Positions 34,153 through 44,087 are shown, counted from the stretch's first letter. The stretch is DNA of 64,000 bases from Myxococcales bacterium (GCA_016794505.1 JAEUJZ010000171.1:1-64000); one strand, 5' to 3'. The notes: generated from the letters alone by a model not told the origin. Translations and numbers: made by a program.

Positions 34153-35690
34153 GGGACGGCATGCGGTGGCGGCGGCAGCAGAGTGGGACGGGGGTGACGT
34201 TGCGGGGGGTGGTGGGGCAGAGCCCGACGGCGCTGTGGGCGGTGGGGGACAAGGGGACCATCTTGCGCGGCGATGGCTCGGCCTGGACGCCGCAGGTCTC
34301 GGGGACGACGAGCGACTTGTGGGCGGTCGCCAGCGTTCCCGGCGGAGCCAGCGGCTTGTGGGCGGTGGGCGGCGGTGGCCTGGTGCTAAAAGGCGACGGC
34401 AACAGCTGGGCCAGCCAGAGCAGCTCGACGACAGAAGACCTGCGTGGGGTGTGGGCTGGAAGCGCCAGCCTGGCCTGGGCGGTGGGCTCGCGCGGGCGGG
34501 CGATTCGCTGGGATGGCAGCAGCTGGATGACGGTCTCGTCGGGCTCGATCATGCCACTAAGGGGAGTGTGGAGCGCGGACGGATCGGTGGTCTGGGCCGT
34601 CGGGGAAGGGGGGCTGATTCTCAGAGGCGAGCAGGGCGTCTTTGCGCCGATCAGCTCACCGACCACCAACCCCTTTCAGAGCGTGTGGGGCAGCGATGCC
34701 AACACGATCTGGGCCGTCGGAGACAGCGGCAGCATAGCCCGCTTTAATGGCCAGGTCTGGTTGGGTGAAACGGGCGGTGGCAGCGGCACCTTGTACGGCG
34801 TCTCCGGCAGCAGCAGCGACGACGTGTGGAGCGTTGGCGAGGCCGGCATCGTCAACCGTCGCCAGGGCGGTAGCTGGACGCGGAACGCCGGGGGCGGCTC
34901 GGGGTTCTGGAGCAGCATCTGGGGCACGGCCAGCGACAACGTCTGGGCAGTGGGCAGCGGCGGGCGCATCCTGCGCTGGAACGGAATGAGCTGGACCCAG
35001 GTGAGCAGCCCAACCATGGCCTCGCTGAGCAGCATCTGGGGCAGCGACGCCAACAACATCTGGGCCGCGGGCAGCGGCGGCGTCATCGTCAAGTGGGACG
35101 GCAGCAGCTGGAGCATTCAGCCGGGCACCGGGACCAGCAGCTGGCGGGGCCTGTCGGGGCGGGGCAGCAACAGCGTAATCGCCGTCGGCAGCGTCGGAAA
35201 CGCGATGCGCTGGGACGGGTCGAGCTGGAAGCCCGAGACCTCGGGGACCAACAACGATCTGTACGCCGTCTGGAGCAGCAGCAGCGGACCCGCCTGGGCC
35301 GTCGGCAGCGGCGGCACTGTCATCCACTACAACGGCACGAGCTGGATGCCGCAGAACAGCATGGCCAGCGTCGACTTGTATGGCGTCTGGGGCGTGGATC
35401 CCAGCACCGTCTGGGCAGTCGGCCAAAACGGCACCATCGTGCGCTATTCCGGGACGGCTTGGACCAGCCAGCCAAGCCCGATCAGCGAGCCATTGCTGGG
35501 AGTGTGGGCCATCGACAGCCGGACCGCGTTTGCCGTGGGAGGCAGCGGTGCGATCGCCACATGGAATGGCAGCACATGGCAGGCGCAGCAGAGCGGCACC
35601 AGCAACTCGCTCAACGGCATCTGGGGCACCGACCCGACGCGTCTGTGGCTGGTGGGATCCGCCGACTCGATCCTGTACCGCCAGCCGTGA
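34146..35690 (+). pseudogene. 3' part of the beta-propeller lipoprotein gene interrupted by element 2
   Basis: About 515 codons of repeated blades, starting LKWDGMRW and continuing LWAVGDKGTILRGDGSAW, VWGSDANTIWAVGDSGS and similar to IWGTDPTRLWLVG. There is no signal peptide or start of its own; any frame start at 34095 lies in element DNA. It joins in frame to 22371-22691. The repeats are of the same type as the gene at 21119-22132. Unless a fusion transcript forms, this part is not expressed as a secreted protein. Confidence 0.85.
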
Positions 35691-35709
35691 CGCGACCTGA
35701 ACCCTCGAC

Positions 35710-36849
35710 TTAGGAACGGCGGCGCGGATCGGCCGGTGTCGTCGACGAGCGCAGCGCGGAAGTGGGCTGAGCTTCCCGCTCTAGGAGTGCGCGTTTGCGC
35801 TCCACTCCCCAGCGATAGCCGGCGAGCGCACCGCTGGCCCGCACCACCCGATGACATGGTATGAGCACGGCCAGCGAGTTTTTCGCGCACGCTTGCGCCA
35901 CCGCTCGGCTGCCTTGAGGCAGTCCTAGCTCGTCGGCGAGCTGCTGATAGCTGCGCGTCTGGCCGGGTGGTATCTGCGACAAGGCCTGCCACACGCGCTG
36001 CTGAAACGCGGTCCCCTGGACATCCAGCGGCAGCGCAGCGCTCGCTCGCGTCTGCGGGTCATCGATCCGACGCACGACCTCAGCCAACGTGCTGTGGAAT
36101 GTGGCATCTGCCTCGCGCAGGTCAGCTCGTGGGAAGCGAGCACGCAGCGCAGCCACGAGCTGCTTGGCATCATCCCCCAGCCAGATGGCGCACAGCCCTT
36201 TTGCGGTGGCGGCAACCAGAACCTGGCCAAGCGAGCAGCGACAGACGGAAAACTCAAGGGTCTGGGCTTCTCCGCCGCGGCGATACTGGCGCGGGCGCAT
36301 GCCCAAGAGCGCGGCCGACTGTTCGTACAGGCGACTCGTCGATCCAAAGCCGGCGTCGTACAGGGCGGCCGTGACCGAGGGCTGTGAGTGCAGGCCGTCG
36401 CGTAGGCGCTGATCCCGCTGCGCCGTAGCATAGGCCTTGGGGGTGATGCCGGTCACTTTCTTAAACAGGCGCAGTGTGTGAAAGCGACTGCGGCCCAGGT
36501 GATCGGCCAGCGTCTGCAGCGCTGGGGGATCGTCGCTGGCATCGATCAAGCGACACAGGGCCGCCACCTGGGCTGCGTCTTCTTCGCGTCGATCGTTAAG
36601 GTCCGGTCGGCAGCGCTTGCAGGGGCGGAAGCCCAGGCGCTCGGCATCGCTCGCGGTGTCGTGAAAGGCGAGGTTTTCGGGACGGGCCTGGCGCGCCCGA
36701 CACGACGGACGGCAGTACACTCCGGTCGTCGCCACCGAATAGACGAACTGTCCATCGGCGCTTGGGTCCCGCCGGACCAACAGAGCAAAGCGGGGATCCG
36801 CTTGCACTCGCTGCGCCTGTGCTTGTCTGCTTGTGTCGATTGCGCTCAT
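35710..36849 (-). CDS. ada: Ada: methylphosphotriester/O6-methylguanine repair protein and activator
   Basis: A 379-aa DNA-repair protein. The N-terminal Ada zinc domain has Cys46 (GVYCRPSC), Cys50, Cys77 and Cys80 (FRPCKRC). An AraC-type HTH pair (about 95-185; LADHLGRSRFHTLRLFKKVTG) follows. The C-terminal methyltransferase has the acceptor Cys332 in IPCHRVV and the FQQRVWQALSQIPPG motif. All catalytic residues are present. The start at 36849 is supported by GGAGG. No clear Ada box was found; the intergenic region before it has the palindrome CACAATTGTG at 36920-36929. Confidence 0.93.
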   Translation of the reverse strand: MSAIDTSRQAQAQRVQADPRFALLVRRDPSADGQFVYSVATTGVYCRPSCRARQARPENLAFHDTASDAERLGFRPCKRCRPDLNDRREEDAAQVAALCRLIDASDDPPALQTLADHLGRSRFHTLRLFKKVTGITPKAYATAQRDQRLRDGLHSQPSVTAALYDAGFGSTSRLYEQSAALLGMRPRQYRRGGEAQTLEFSVCRCSLGQVLVAATAKGLCAIWLGDDAKQLVAALRARFPRADLREADATFHSTLAEVVRRIDDPQTRASAALPLDVQGTAFQQRVWQALSQIPPGQTRSYQQLADELGLPQGSRAVAQACAKNSLAVLIPCHRVVRASGALAGYRWGVERKRALLEREAQPTSALRSSTTPADPRRRS

Positions 36850-36975
36850 GGGTCCTCCGTGCGCCTTCCTTCCTACCCAGGAATGGTCAGAAAGGCGCTC
36901 GGTTTGTTGCGCGGCAATTCACAATTGTGCAGCCGCCCGACCCTGGCACATACGCCGCCTGTGCAGCGCTTGGGC

Positions 36976-37764
36976 TTACAGGTACTTTTCGACGAAGGCG
37001 CGGTAGCTATCGACGCGCGTGCTGTTCGCTTCGGCCAAGCACAGGATGATGCCGAACGAGTTCACGCCGATGACTGTCTCTTTGCCGTCGATGTTGGCGA
37101 GCACCGGGCCGCCCGAGTCCCCTTGGCAGACGCCCTTCCACGGAATCAGCGAGCCCGTCTTGACGAACTTGTCGTCGAAGTTGTTGAGCTTGATGGTCAG
37201 CTGTCGCTTCACGCCCGCGCCTTTTTTGTTGATGCTGTCGTTTAGGCCATAGCCCACGAGGCGCACGTTCTTGCCCTTGAGATCGGTGGCCAGCGCATCC
37301 TTGTTCCACGGAATCGGTGTCAGCGTTGTCGGCGATTCCAAGATCGCGACGGCGATGTCGTGACCGTCGAGAATGCCCAGCCGACTGAACATCGGATCCC
37401 AGTGAACCTCTTTGACCTTCAGGCGCGGGCTGGGCTTGGTCTTGTCCGTCAGATCCGGCGCGGTGAGGACGCTGAATTCTGCCTTGGCGCCGACCAGATC
37501 GGGGTGAACGCAGTGCGCCGCAGTCAGCACAACAGTGGGTGAGATCACCGTCGCTGTGCAGAGCGATCCGGCCATCTTGTCGGGCTCTTTGGCGTACAGC
37601 GCCACGATCGACGGATCACCTGTGTGAACGGTGCCACCGATCAGCGCGTTCTGATCTTCGGCGAGCTCGTTGCTGAAAGCGGCATCACTGCTTGGCGAGC
37701 CGCATCCCATGAGCGCGGCGAGGGCGAACGAGGACAACCAGGTCAGCTTGCGGAACAGAGTCAT
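36976..37764 (-). CDS. Trypsin-like serine protease lipoprotein (S1)
   Basis: A 262-aa protease with signal peptide and lipobox ALMGC (Cys21). An activation-type ALIGGT (about 40-45) leads to the triad His84 (LTAAHC), Asp136 (HDIAVA) and Ser217 (GDSGGP). Mature chymotrypsin-fold length fits. The IGG after a short propeptide suggests zymogen processing. AGGAGG lies just before ATG 37764. It is expected at the outer surface or periplasm. No operon partners are evident. Confidence 0.88.
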   Translation of the reverse strand: MTLFRKLTWLSSFALAALMGCGSPSSDAAFSNELAEDQNALIGGTVHTGDPSIVALYAKEPDKMAGSLCTATVISPTVVLTAAHCVHPDLVGAKAEFSVLTAPDLTDKTKPSPRLKVKEVHWDPMFSRLGILDGHDIAVAILESPTTLTPIPWNKDALATDLKGKNVRLVGYGLNDSINKKGAGVKRQLTIKLNNFDDKFVKTGSLIPWKGVCQGDSGGPVLANIDGKETVIGVNSFGIILCLAEANSTRVDSYRAFVEKYL

Positions 37765-37962
37765 AGAGCCTCCTTTTTCGGGTCTTGCCAGAGCGTTTTC
37801 GACATTGCCAAGTCAGCTTCCCACTGGATAGCTGCGGCACGTTCCGAGGTATCGCGCAGCGTTTCCGTCGTCAATTGGTGGGAGTGTCCTCCCGCGTGGG
37901 GCCAAGACTCCCAGTTTTCCGTCGAGCGATCTCGCACAGCACGACTGTGATAGGGTGCGAAC

Positions 37963-40770
37963 GTGAATCCCGATAGGCTGCGTACGAACGAAGCGGAGTC
38001 CGCGTCTGCCGACGGCGCCGCGGGCTCTTTGTCCCCGAGCAGCGAGGCGGCCGAGCCCATCCCAAGCGAACCCGAAGCCCCCTTTTTGCGAGAGCTTCGG
38101 GCCGAGCTAGGGGCCGCGCGCATCTCGACTGCCGACGACGACCGCCGGGTCTATGCCCGCGATCTGTGGCCGCGCAGCACGCTGACGGTGGCCGCAGGCT
38201 TGCGCTTGCCCGACGCACCGCAGGTGGTGGTCTGGCCCGACTCGACAGCGCAGGTGGCGCAGGTGGTGCGACTGTGCCGCAAGCACAGGGTGCCGCTCGT
38301 GCCCTATGGCGCGGGCTCAGGCGTCGGGGGCGCAGCCGTCGGGCCCGCGGGCTCGCTGGTGCTCGACACCAAGAGCATGCGCGCGGCGCACATCGATCGC
38401 GCGGCCTCGACCGTGACCTGCGAGCCGGGGCTGCTTGGCTGGCATCTCGAAGAGCAGCTCTCGCGCGCGGGCCTGACGCTTGGGCACTTTCCCTCGTCGA
38501 TCATGTGCTCGACGGTGGGCGGCTGGGTGGCGACGCGTGGCGCCGGCCAGATGTCCAGCAAGTACGGCAAGATCGAAGACATGGTTCGTCGGCTGGTAGT
38601 TGTCGACGGACAGGGCGACATCTTGCGCGTCGAAAACGGCGATGGCGGCGGGCCTGATCTGGTGCAGAGCTTTGTGGGCAGCGAGGGTGTTCTCGGCATC
38701 TTGACCAGCATGACGCTGAGCGTGCGCCCAAAGCCCGCTGCTCGTCGCCTGCGCGGCTTTGCCTTTCCATCGGTGGAAGCCGGTTGCCAGGGCATTCGCC
38801 ACATGATGCAGCACGGACTGCGGCCCGCAGTCGTGCGCCTGTATGACGAGATCGACACGCTGATCGCCGGGTCGGGGCGCGGCCATGGACACAGCGCAGG
38901 AGCCTCCCCCCGTCTGTCGCGCGTCGGCGATGCACTGTCGACGCTGTTCGGCAAGTCGGCGGGGCAGGGGGCTTCCGGTTCGTTTGATGTCGAGGAGCTC
39001 TTGCGCTTTCTGCGCCCGGATGCCGAACGCCTGCGCGGTCGCGTCGAACAGTGGCTGTTGCGCACGGCCCTGGGCGAGCCTGGCAGCGTCCAGCGCACCG
39101 TCGAAAAAGCCCTGGCACGCCTGGGGGCTGAGTGCCTGCTGATCGTCGGCTTTGAAGGCGATGAGCGCATCGTGCAGAAAGAAGACGCGTGCGCTCGCGA
39201 GGTGTTGTCGCACTGCGGCGGACGCGATCTTGGCCCCGAGCCGGGCAATCGCTGGCTGGCCCATCGCTACAACGTCAGCTTTAAGATGTCGCGCGTGTTC
39301 CGCGCCGGGGCCTTTAGCGACACCATCGAGGTCGCGACGACGTGGGACAAGCTGATGCCGCTGTATCGCGAGGTGCGGGCGGCCGTCGCGCCCCACGCGC
39401 TGATCATGGCGCACTTCAGCCACGCCTATATCGAAGGCTGTTCCATTTACTTCACGATCATGGCGCGTCGCCACGGCTCGCTTCACGGCTCGCTCGCCGA
39501 GCGCGAGCAGGCGCTGGCCGGCGATCACCTGCTGTACGACACCATCTGGCATGCCGCGATGCAGGCGGCGCTGCGCGTCGGGGCGGCGATCAGCCATCAC
39601 CACGGGGTTGGGCGGCTAAAGACACCTTTCTTGTCGCGGGATCAGCGCGAGGGCATGCATATCGTGTCGCTGCTCAAGCGCGCCTGCGATCCCGACAACC
39701 TGTGCAATCCCGGCAACTTGGTCGACGCCACCAAGCCCGTTACCGCCCCCTTGAGCGAGTCACGGGCCAGCGAGGGCGGCCTGGCGGTTCCTGCTGCAGA
39801 GTCGTTCTTGCTGCGGGCCAGCGGCGATCAGACCCTGGCCGCTATCGAACAGTCGCTGCGCGTGCAGGGCCGGACGCTGGGCAGCCTGCCACCGTGGGCG
39901 TATGCGCGCCGCCTGTCCGATGCCTTGGCGCAGCCGCGACCCAGCGAAGCCAGCCTGTGTGCCGGACGCTTGCGCGATCGCGTGGCCCAGATCGCCGCTC
40001 GGCTGCCGCAGGGCGCGACCTGGGTGGTACCGCCACAGCCTGCGCCGCGACGAGCCACCGGCCCCGATGTCGGGACGTTGCTTCTGGGCTGGGGCAGCGG
40101 GCAGGCCCCGTCGATCCACGCCGCGCTGCTGCGGGCTCGCCCGCTTTCGACGGGAAGCTGGCTGGGCTTTGCCTTTGCCGATGCCACCCACGCGGCGCAG
40201 GCGCTGTGTCTTGCGCGGGCCTTGCACGGCGCCACTGCATTCGAGGAAATCGTCCTGGTCAGCCGCGAGCTGCTCGGCCGCGTGTCCGGTGCCGAAGCTG
40301 CATTGGGCGGGGCGGCGTTTGCGCTGCTTCTGCAGACCGCGACACCCGCCTACGTAGCGACAGAGATCGCGGCGGCCTGTGCCAGCTCGCTCAGCCGCCT
40401 GCCCGTCACCGCCTCGCTGCCTGCGGATCTGTGTCGAGCCTTCTGGTCCGAACAGGCGCGCAGCGTCGTGTGGCCAAGCAACGCATCGCCCCAAGAGGTC
40501 GCCGTGGTCGATGCACCCGATGCCCTTTCGCTTGCGCTCAGCGCGACGCGGGGCCCGCGCATGCTCTGCGGCGTGTACCTGCATGGCGCCGCCTTCGTCG
40601 GTGAGTCGGCGCCGCCCGACCGCGTGGTCTTGCGCTCAGGCGCGCTGCCGGTTGCCGCACCTGCGCTGCCTGCCTTAGGCCTGGACACCCCGACCCACGA
40701 TGCCCACGTGCGCCTGTGGCCACGGTTGATGGACGCGCTAACGCCCTCTTTCACTCGCGGACAGCCATGA
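37963..40770 (+). CDS. FAD-linked oxidase (AGPS/GlcD-like) with second degenerate GlcE-like half
   Basis: A 935-aa protein from GTG 37963. Residues ~60-280 form an FAD_binding_4 domain (VVWPDSTAQVAQVVRLC, PYGAGSGVGGAAVGP, TVGGWVATRGAGQMSSKYG). Residues ~300-600 match the C-terminal cap with SHAYIEGCSIYFTIMARRHG and ISHHHGVGRLKTPFL (His triplet about 546-548) and DPDNLCNPGNL. This His-rich motif is typical of alkyl-dihydroxyacetonephosphate synthase, an ether-lipid enzyme. Residues ~620-935 look like a worn second FAD domain of GlcE type. The stop overlaps the start of a GlcF-like Fe-S protein (ATGA), as in glycolate-oxidase operons. The substrate is undecided between ether-lipid precursor and 2-hydroxy acid. 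Confidence 0.75.
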   Translation: MNPDRLRTNEAESASADGAAGSLSPSSEAAEPIPSEPEAPFLRELRAELGAARISTADDDRRVYARDLWPRSTLTVAAGLRLPDAPQVVVWPDSTAQVAQVVRLCRKHRVPLVPYGAGSGVGGAAVGPAGSLVLDTKSMRAAHIDRAASTVTCEPGLLGWHLEEQLSRAGLTLGHFPSSIMCSTVGGWVATRGAGQMSSKYGKIEDMVRRLVVVDGQGDILRVENGDGGGPDLVQSFVGSEGVLGILTSMTLSVRPKPAARRLRGFAFPSVEAGCQGIRHMMQHGLRPAVVRLYDEIDTLIAGSGRGHGHSAGASPRLSRVGDALSTLFGKSAGQGASGSFDVEELLRFLRPDAERLRGRVEQWLLRTALGEPGSVQRTVEKALARLGAECLLIVGFEGDERIVQKEDACAREVLSHCGGRDLGPEPGNRWLAHRYNVSFKMSRVFRAGAFSDTIEVATTWDKLMPLYREVRAAVAPHALIMAHFSHAYIEGCSIYFTIMARRHGSLHGSLAEREQALAGDHLLYDTIWHAAMQAALRVGAAISHHHGVGRLKTPFLSRDQREGMHIVSLLKRACDPDNLCNPGNLVDATKPVTAPLSESRASEGGLAVPAAESFLLRASGDQTLAAIEQSLRVQGRTLGSLPPWAYARRLSDALAQPRPSEASLCAGRLRDRVAQIAARLPQGATWVVPPQPAPRRATGPDVGTLLLGWGSGQAPSIHAALLRARPLSTGSWLGFAFADATHAAQALCLARALHGATAFEEIVLVSRELLGRVSGAEAALGGAAFALLLQTATPAYVATEIAAACASSLSRLPVTASLPADLCRAFWSEQARSVVWPSNASPQEVAVVDAPDALSLALSATRGPRMLCGVYLHGAAFVGESAPPDRVVLRSGALPVAAPALPALGLDTPTHDAHVRLWPRLMDALTPSFTRGQP

Positions 40771-41921
40771 CGCCTGATCTTGAAACGTCCCTGGAGCACT
40801 GCACCTTTTGTCCTCGGCTGTGCAGCCATACCTGCCCGGTGTCGCTGACGTCGGCGCGCGAGTCGCTGACGCCGCAGTCCAAGATGTCGTTCTATGCCGC
40901 GCGCAAGCTCGCTTCCGAGCCCTGGCATCCGTCGGCCCATGGGCCCGAGGCCGCGAGCAGCCGGCCGCTGCCGATCTATGCCTGCACGGGCTGCGGCGCC
41001 TGTACCGCCGCCTGTCTGCATCACGTCGATCCGGCGCAGGCCTTGATGCAAGCCCGCGTCGAAGCAGAGCAGGCCGAAGCCGGGCCCAGCGCGCTCGCCG
41101 ATCTGCCGCAGCAGCACGCGCAGGATCTTCAGCGCACGGCGGCGGCTCTGGCGACGGCACCGCAGCTTTCTGAGCGCACCGCGCAAGCCGGCGATGTGGC
41201 CTTTGTGCCGCGCTGTTCGTCCGACGACAGCGAAGGCAACGAGGCCGGTCCCCTGCGCGAGGCCTTGGCATTTTTGCGCGTCACCGATCGTCTGCGCGTC
41301 GAGCGCCCAGACTTTCCAGCCGTCGGCATCGCCGCGCTTCCGGCTTCGTGTGCCGGCTATCCCTTGTATGCCGCGGGCCTCAGCGAGCCCTTCCGTCTGC
41401 ATGCCGAGGCCTTTGCTCACGCCGTCGAGCCGTACGAGACGCTGGCCGTAAGCTGCGCACCCTGTACGTGGCTCTTGCGCGAGCAGTATGCGCAGCATGG
41501 CGTGCCGCTTAAGCCCCGCGTGCTTCACGTAAGCGAGCTGCTTTCGCCCTATGCCGAGGCGCTTCCCGTCACACGACCGCTGGCCGCGCTCAGCTATCAC
41601 GATCCCTGTCACTTGGGGCGGCGCCTGGGCATTTATGAGCCCCCCCGGCAGCTTCTGCGACGCATCGCCGGCCGCGTCTGTGAGCTTCCGCATCACCGCG
41701 AAGAGTCGCGCTGCTGCGGTGCGGGGGGCCTTTTGCCGCGGACCGAGCGAGCCCTGGCTGGTGCCATGGCGCGCGACCGTGTCGCCGAGCTAGCCGAGAG
41801 CGAGCAGCCGCTGGCTCCCCTGGTGAGCGCCTGCCCTGGCTGCACGCAGCACCTGCGCAGGTCCGCCCCCGGCGTCGCTCTCAGCGACTTGCTTCACCTG
41901 CTCGACGAAGCCAGCGGATAA
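40767..41921 (+). CDS. GlcF/HdrD-like Fe-S oxidoreductase subunit
   Basis: A 384-aa protein with two ferredoxin clusters (CTFCPRLCSHTCP and CTGCGACTAAC) and two CCG domains (SCAGYP, SCAPCTWLL; DPCHLGRRLG, CCGAGGLLP, CPGCTQHL). It is the usual electron-accepting partner of GlcD/E-type oxidases and passes electrons to quinone or heterodisulfide-type carriers. Its start overlaps the oxidase stop by 4 bp, so the two are co-translated. All Cys ligands are present. Confidence 0.82.
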   Translation: MTPDLETSLEHCTFCPRLCSHTCPVSLTSARESLTPQSKMSFYAARKLASEPWHPSAHGPEAASSRPLPIYACTGCGACTAACLHHVDPAQALMQARVEAEQAEAGPSALADLPQQHAQDLQRTAAALATAPQLSERTAQAGDVAFVPRCSSDDSEGNEAGPLREALAFLRVTDRLRVERPDFPAVGIAALPASCAGYPLYAAGLSEPFRLHAEAFAHAVEPYETLAVSCAPCTWLLREQYAQHGVPLKPRVLHVSELLSPYAEALPVTRPLAALSYHDPCHLGRRLGIYEPPRQLLRRIAGRVCELPHHREESRCCGAGGLLPRTERALAGAMARDRVAELAESEQPLAPLVSACPGCTQHLRRSAPGVALSDLLHLLDEASG

Positions 41922-41938
41922 CTGCGCCGCTGCGCCTC

Positions 41939-42886
41939 TCACCAGTGCCGCTCGCGCGAGAGATCGGCGTATACGCATGTAAACTGCGAAAAGAAAACAA
42001 TGATAAATATCAATAATAATCGAAACGACTGATCGCAATCACTCATGAACCCAAATTGTTTAGTTTGTTTTTTATATATAAAAGTAGCCGGTTGGAATGT
42101 TTCCTTAAATGATAAGGACTTAATTTTTGAAGTACCTTCTAGAGGCAGATCTTCTTTTGTCTTAGTGGGCACCAAGTTAAATGGAGCAGACGGAACGAGT
42201 GTTCCATGGTTTATTAGTTGAGATTCAGTGGAGTTTGGTGAAGGTTTTAGCGTTGTTTTGGTATACGGAATTTGCATGTCCAATCGATATTTGATGCCTC
42301 CTGCAACCGTGATGTCACCCAGGGAAACCTCAATTCGATCCAGGTATTCATCATACGTGGCAGAGTAGGCCAATTTCATCTTCCCCATGAACGGAACCCA
42401 GGGAGTCTTGGGCGTCATGGACATTTTCCCGACGATCTTGACAGAGCACGATCGGATCGGATCATCTGTTTTCCATTTACGTTTCTTATTCAAGATGTCA
42501 TCTTTCGTATTCCAGATTTCAAGGCGACTATCTGTGACGTTTCCTATTACTGAAGATTGGTATTCCGAAAATAAATTATTCATCACATCCAGCGCAAGAC
42601 CATTCAACTCCTCTCGCTTGGGCTTTTTGTAGTTTGCTTGGGCCGTGGCAGTGCAGGCAAATTTGAAATCGAGAAATGAATTTACAAGCTCCGTAAGCCA
42701 CGTGGTTGGAAATACTTTTGCGAGATATTCTGTCGCAATCATCTTGGCTAGATCCGAAAGCTTGATGCTGACTTTTCCGCCAACGCCATCTAGAACCACA
42801 TTGACTTTTGTGCCATATAGCTCCAGCGGGATGGTGATGTTCGGCATGCTGATCGATTGGCCATTGGGTAACGTGAGCAGTGGCAT
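41939..42886 (-). CDS. AT-rich orphan protein of unknown function
   Basis: A 315-aa frame with AGGAC before ATG 42886. It is much AT-richer than all neighbours, with AT-ending codons common. It starts MPLLTLPNGQSISMPN. The central part has KKPKREELNGLALDVMNNL and a beta-rich half (KMKLAYSATYDEYLDRIEVSLGDITVAGGIKYRLDMQIPYTKT). The last ~25 residues include a hydrophobic run (LLLIFIIVFFSQF). No family was recognised. The composition suggests recent transfer. Confidence 0.6.
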   Translation of the reverse strand: MPLLTLPNGQSISMPNITIPLELYGTKVNVVLDGVGGKVSIKLSDLAKMIATEYLAKVFPTTWLTELVNSFLDFKFACTATAQANYKKPKREELNGLALDVMNNLFSEYQSSVIGNVTDSRLEIWNTKDDILNKKRKWKTDDPIRSCSVKIVGKMSMTPKTPWVPFMGKMKLAYSATYDEYLDRIEVSLGDITVAGGIKYRLDMQIPYTKTTLKPSPNSTESQLINHGTLVPSAPFNLVPTKTKEDLPLEGTSKIKSLSFKETFQPATFIYKKQTKQFGFMSDCDQSFRLLLIFIIVFFSQFTCVYADLSRERHW

Positions 42887-43157
42887 GGGCGTCCTTTACG
42901 TAAATGGGGTGTGCCGCTTCGTCGTTGGATAGAGTGCCTCGCTCTGCCGCTACGCCGATCGCTACCTAGGGCCAGAGCGCGGAGCCAGACTCCTGTACGT
43001 ACTCTACGATAGCAGCACGGCTTTGCTGTGTCGTCTTGCATAGTTCAGGCGTCGGGGGCCGGGGTTGGCAGGACCCAGCCGTGTGAGCCACGCCGCGCCC
43101 GCTCGCTTGCCCCCATGTCGGCGACTGCAGACCGGGACGCTTTCGCGCGTACCATGG

Positions 43158-44087
43158 ATGCTCATGCGCTGGACGGTGTTGTGGATGTGTTCGTGGTGGC
43201 TGCCTATGGGGGGGGCGGCCTGCTATTCGATCAAGCCGCTGCCCATTGATGCCAGGCTGGCGTCGCCGTCGCCCTTCGACGGGCGGGCGGCCGGGGAAGC
43301 CCGCGTGATCGCGGGGATCCGGCTGCGCTTCTGCCCGGCAGGCACCTTTGTCATGGGCAGTCCCCCCGGCGAACCCGAGCGTCGCCCCGGCGAAAATCAG
43401 GTCGAGGTGATGATCAGCAAGGGCTTCTTCATCGGCCAGTACGAGGTCAGCCAGGGCGAGTGGTGGCGCGTCATGGGCTCGTTCCCCGACTCGTTCAACG
43501 TGGGGCACGGCGACGACTATCCCATGTACCGGGTGACGTTCGCGGATGTCGAAGCGTTCGCTCGGCGACTCACCAGCCGGGCCCACGAAAGCGGCGAGCT
43601 ACCCCCAGACTGGGAGTTTCGCCTGCCCACCGAGGCCCAGTGGGAGTACGCGGCTCGCGCCGGCTCGACGACCCCGATCTGGTTCGGCACGTCGGCAAGC
43701 AGCACGCAGGGCAATTTCTTGGGCGAGCCAGGCTCTGGAGAGCGCGGCACGGGTGGGCCGTACAACGGCGGGCAGGTCGGCCCGGCGTTCGATCGCACCG
43801 TTCCCGTCGGAAGTTATGCTCCCAACCCCTGGGGACTTTATGACACCTGCGGCAACGTCAACGAGTGGTGCCGCGACTGGGCCCGTGGCGAGCTGCCAGG
43901 TGGCGTCGACCCCGATCTGTACGACGTGCTCGGCGATGCCAACGACGCGGGCAGCTATTCGCGGTCGCGACGGGGGGGCTGCTATGCCGACCCCGGCTGG
44001 GCCTGCCGATCCGCCTTTCGCCAGCGCTTCGAACCGGAACGCCGCCACGAGCACATCGGCCTGCGCATCGTCGCCGTCCGACGCTGA
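43158..44087 (+). CDS. FGE-sulfatase (SUMF1-like) domain lipoprotein
   Basis: A 309-aa protein. ATG 43158 gives a signal peptide with a lipobox-like GGAAC (Cys22). The domain has CPAGTFVMGSPPGEPERRPGE, ISKGFFIGQYEVSQGEWWRVMG, RLPTEAQWEYAARAG, NPWGLYDTCGNVNEWCRDW and ACRSAFRQ to GLRIVAVRR. These are hallmarks of the formylglycine-generating-enzyme fold, whose many bacterial members are secreted and often not true sulfatase activators. No sulfatase is nearby. A surface binding or modification role is inferred. Confidence 0.82.
   Translation: MLMRWTVLWMCSWWLPMGGAACYSIKPLPIDARLASPSPFDGRAAGEARVIAGIRLRFCPAGTFVMGSPPGEPERRPGENQVEVMISKGFFIGQYEVSQGEWWRVMGSFPDSFNVGHGDDYPMYRVTFADVEAFARRLTSRAHESGELPPDWEFRLPTEAQWEYAARAGSTTPIWFGTSASSTQGNFLGEPGSGERGTGGPYNGGQVGPAFDRTVPVGSYAPNPWGLYDTCGNVNEWCRDWARGELPGGVDPDLYDVLGDANDAGSYSRSRRGGCYADPGWACRSAFRQRFEPERRHEHIGLRIVAVRR

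Noticed and set aside
34656..35426. A 256-codon open frame on the - strand
   Set aside because: It is antisense to propeller blades of the interrupted lipoprotein gene.
36920..36929. CACAATTGTG palindrome as an Ada operator
   Set aside because: It does not match an Ada box and is short; there is no basis to assign it to a regulator.
38317..39603. A 428-codon open frame on the - strand
   Set aside because: It is antisense to the FAD-binding domain of the oxidase; no motifs or ribosome site.
40350..41696. A 448-codon open frame on the - strand
   Set aside because: It runs antisense through the oxidase and GlcF-like genes, both of which have clear cofactor motifs.
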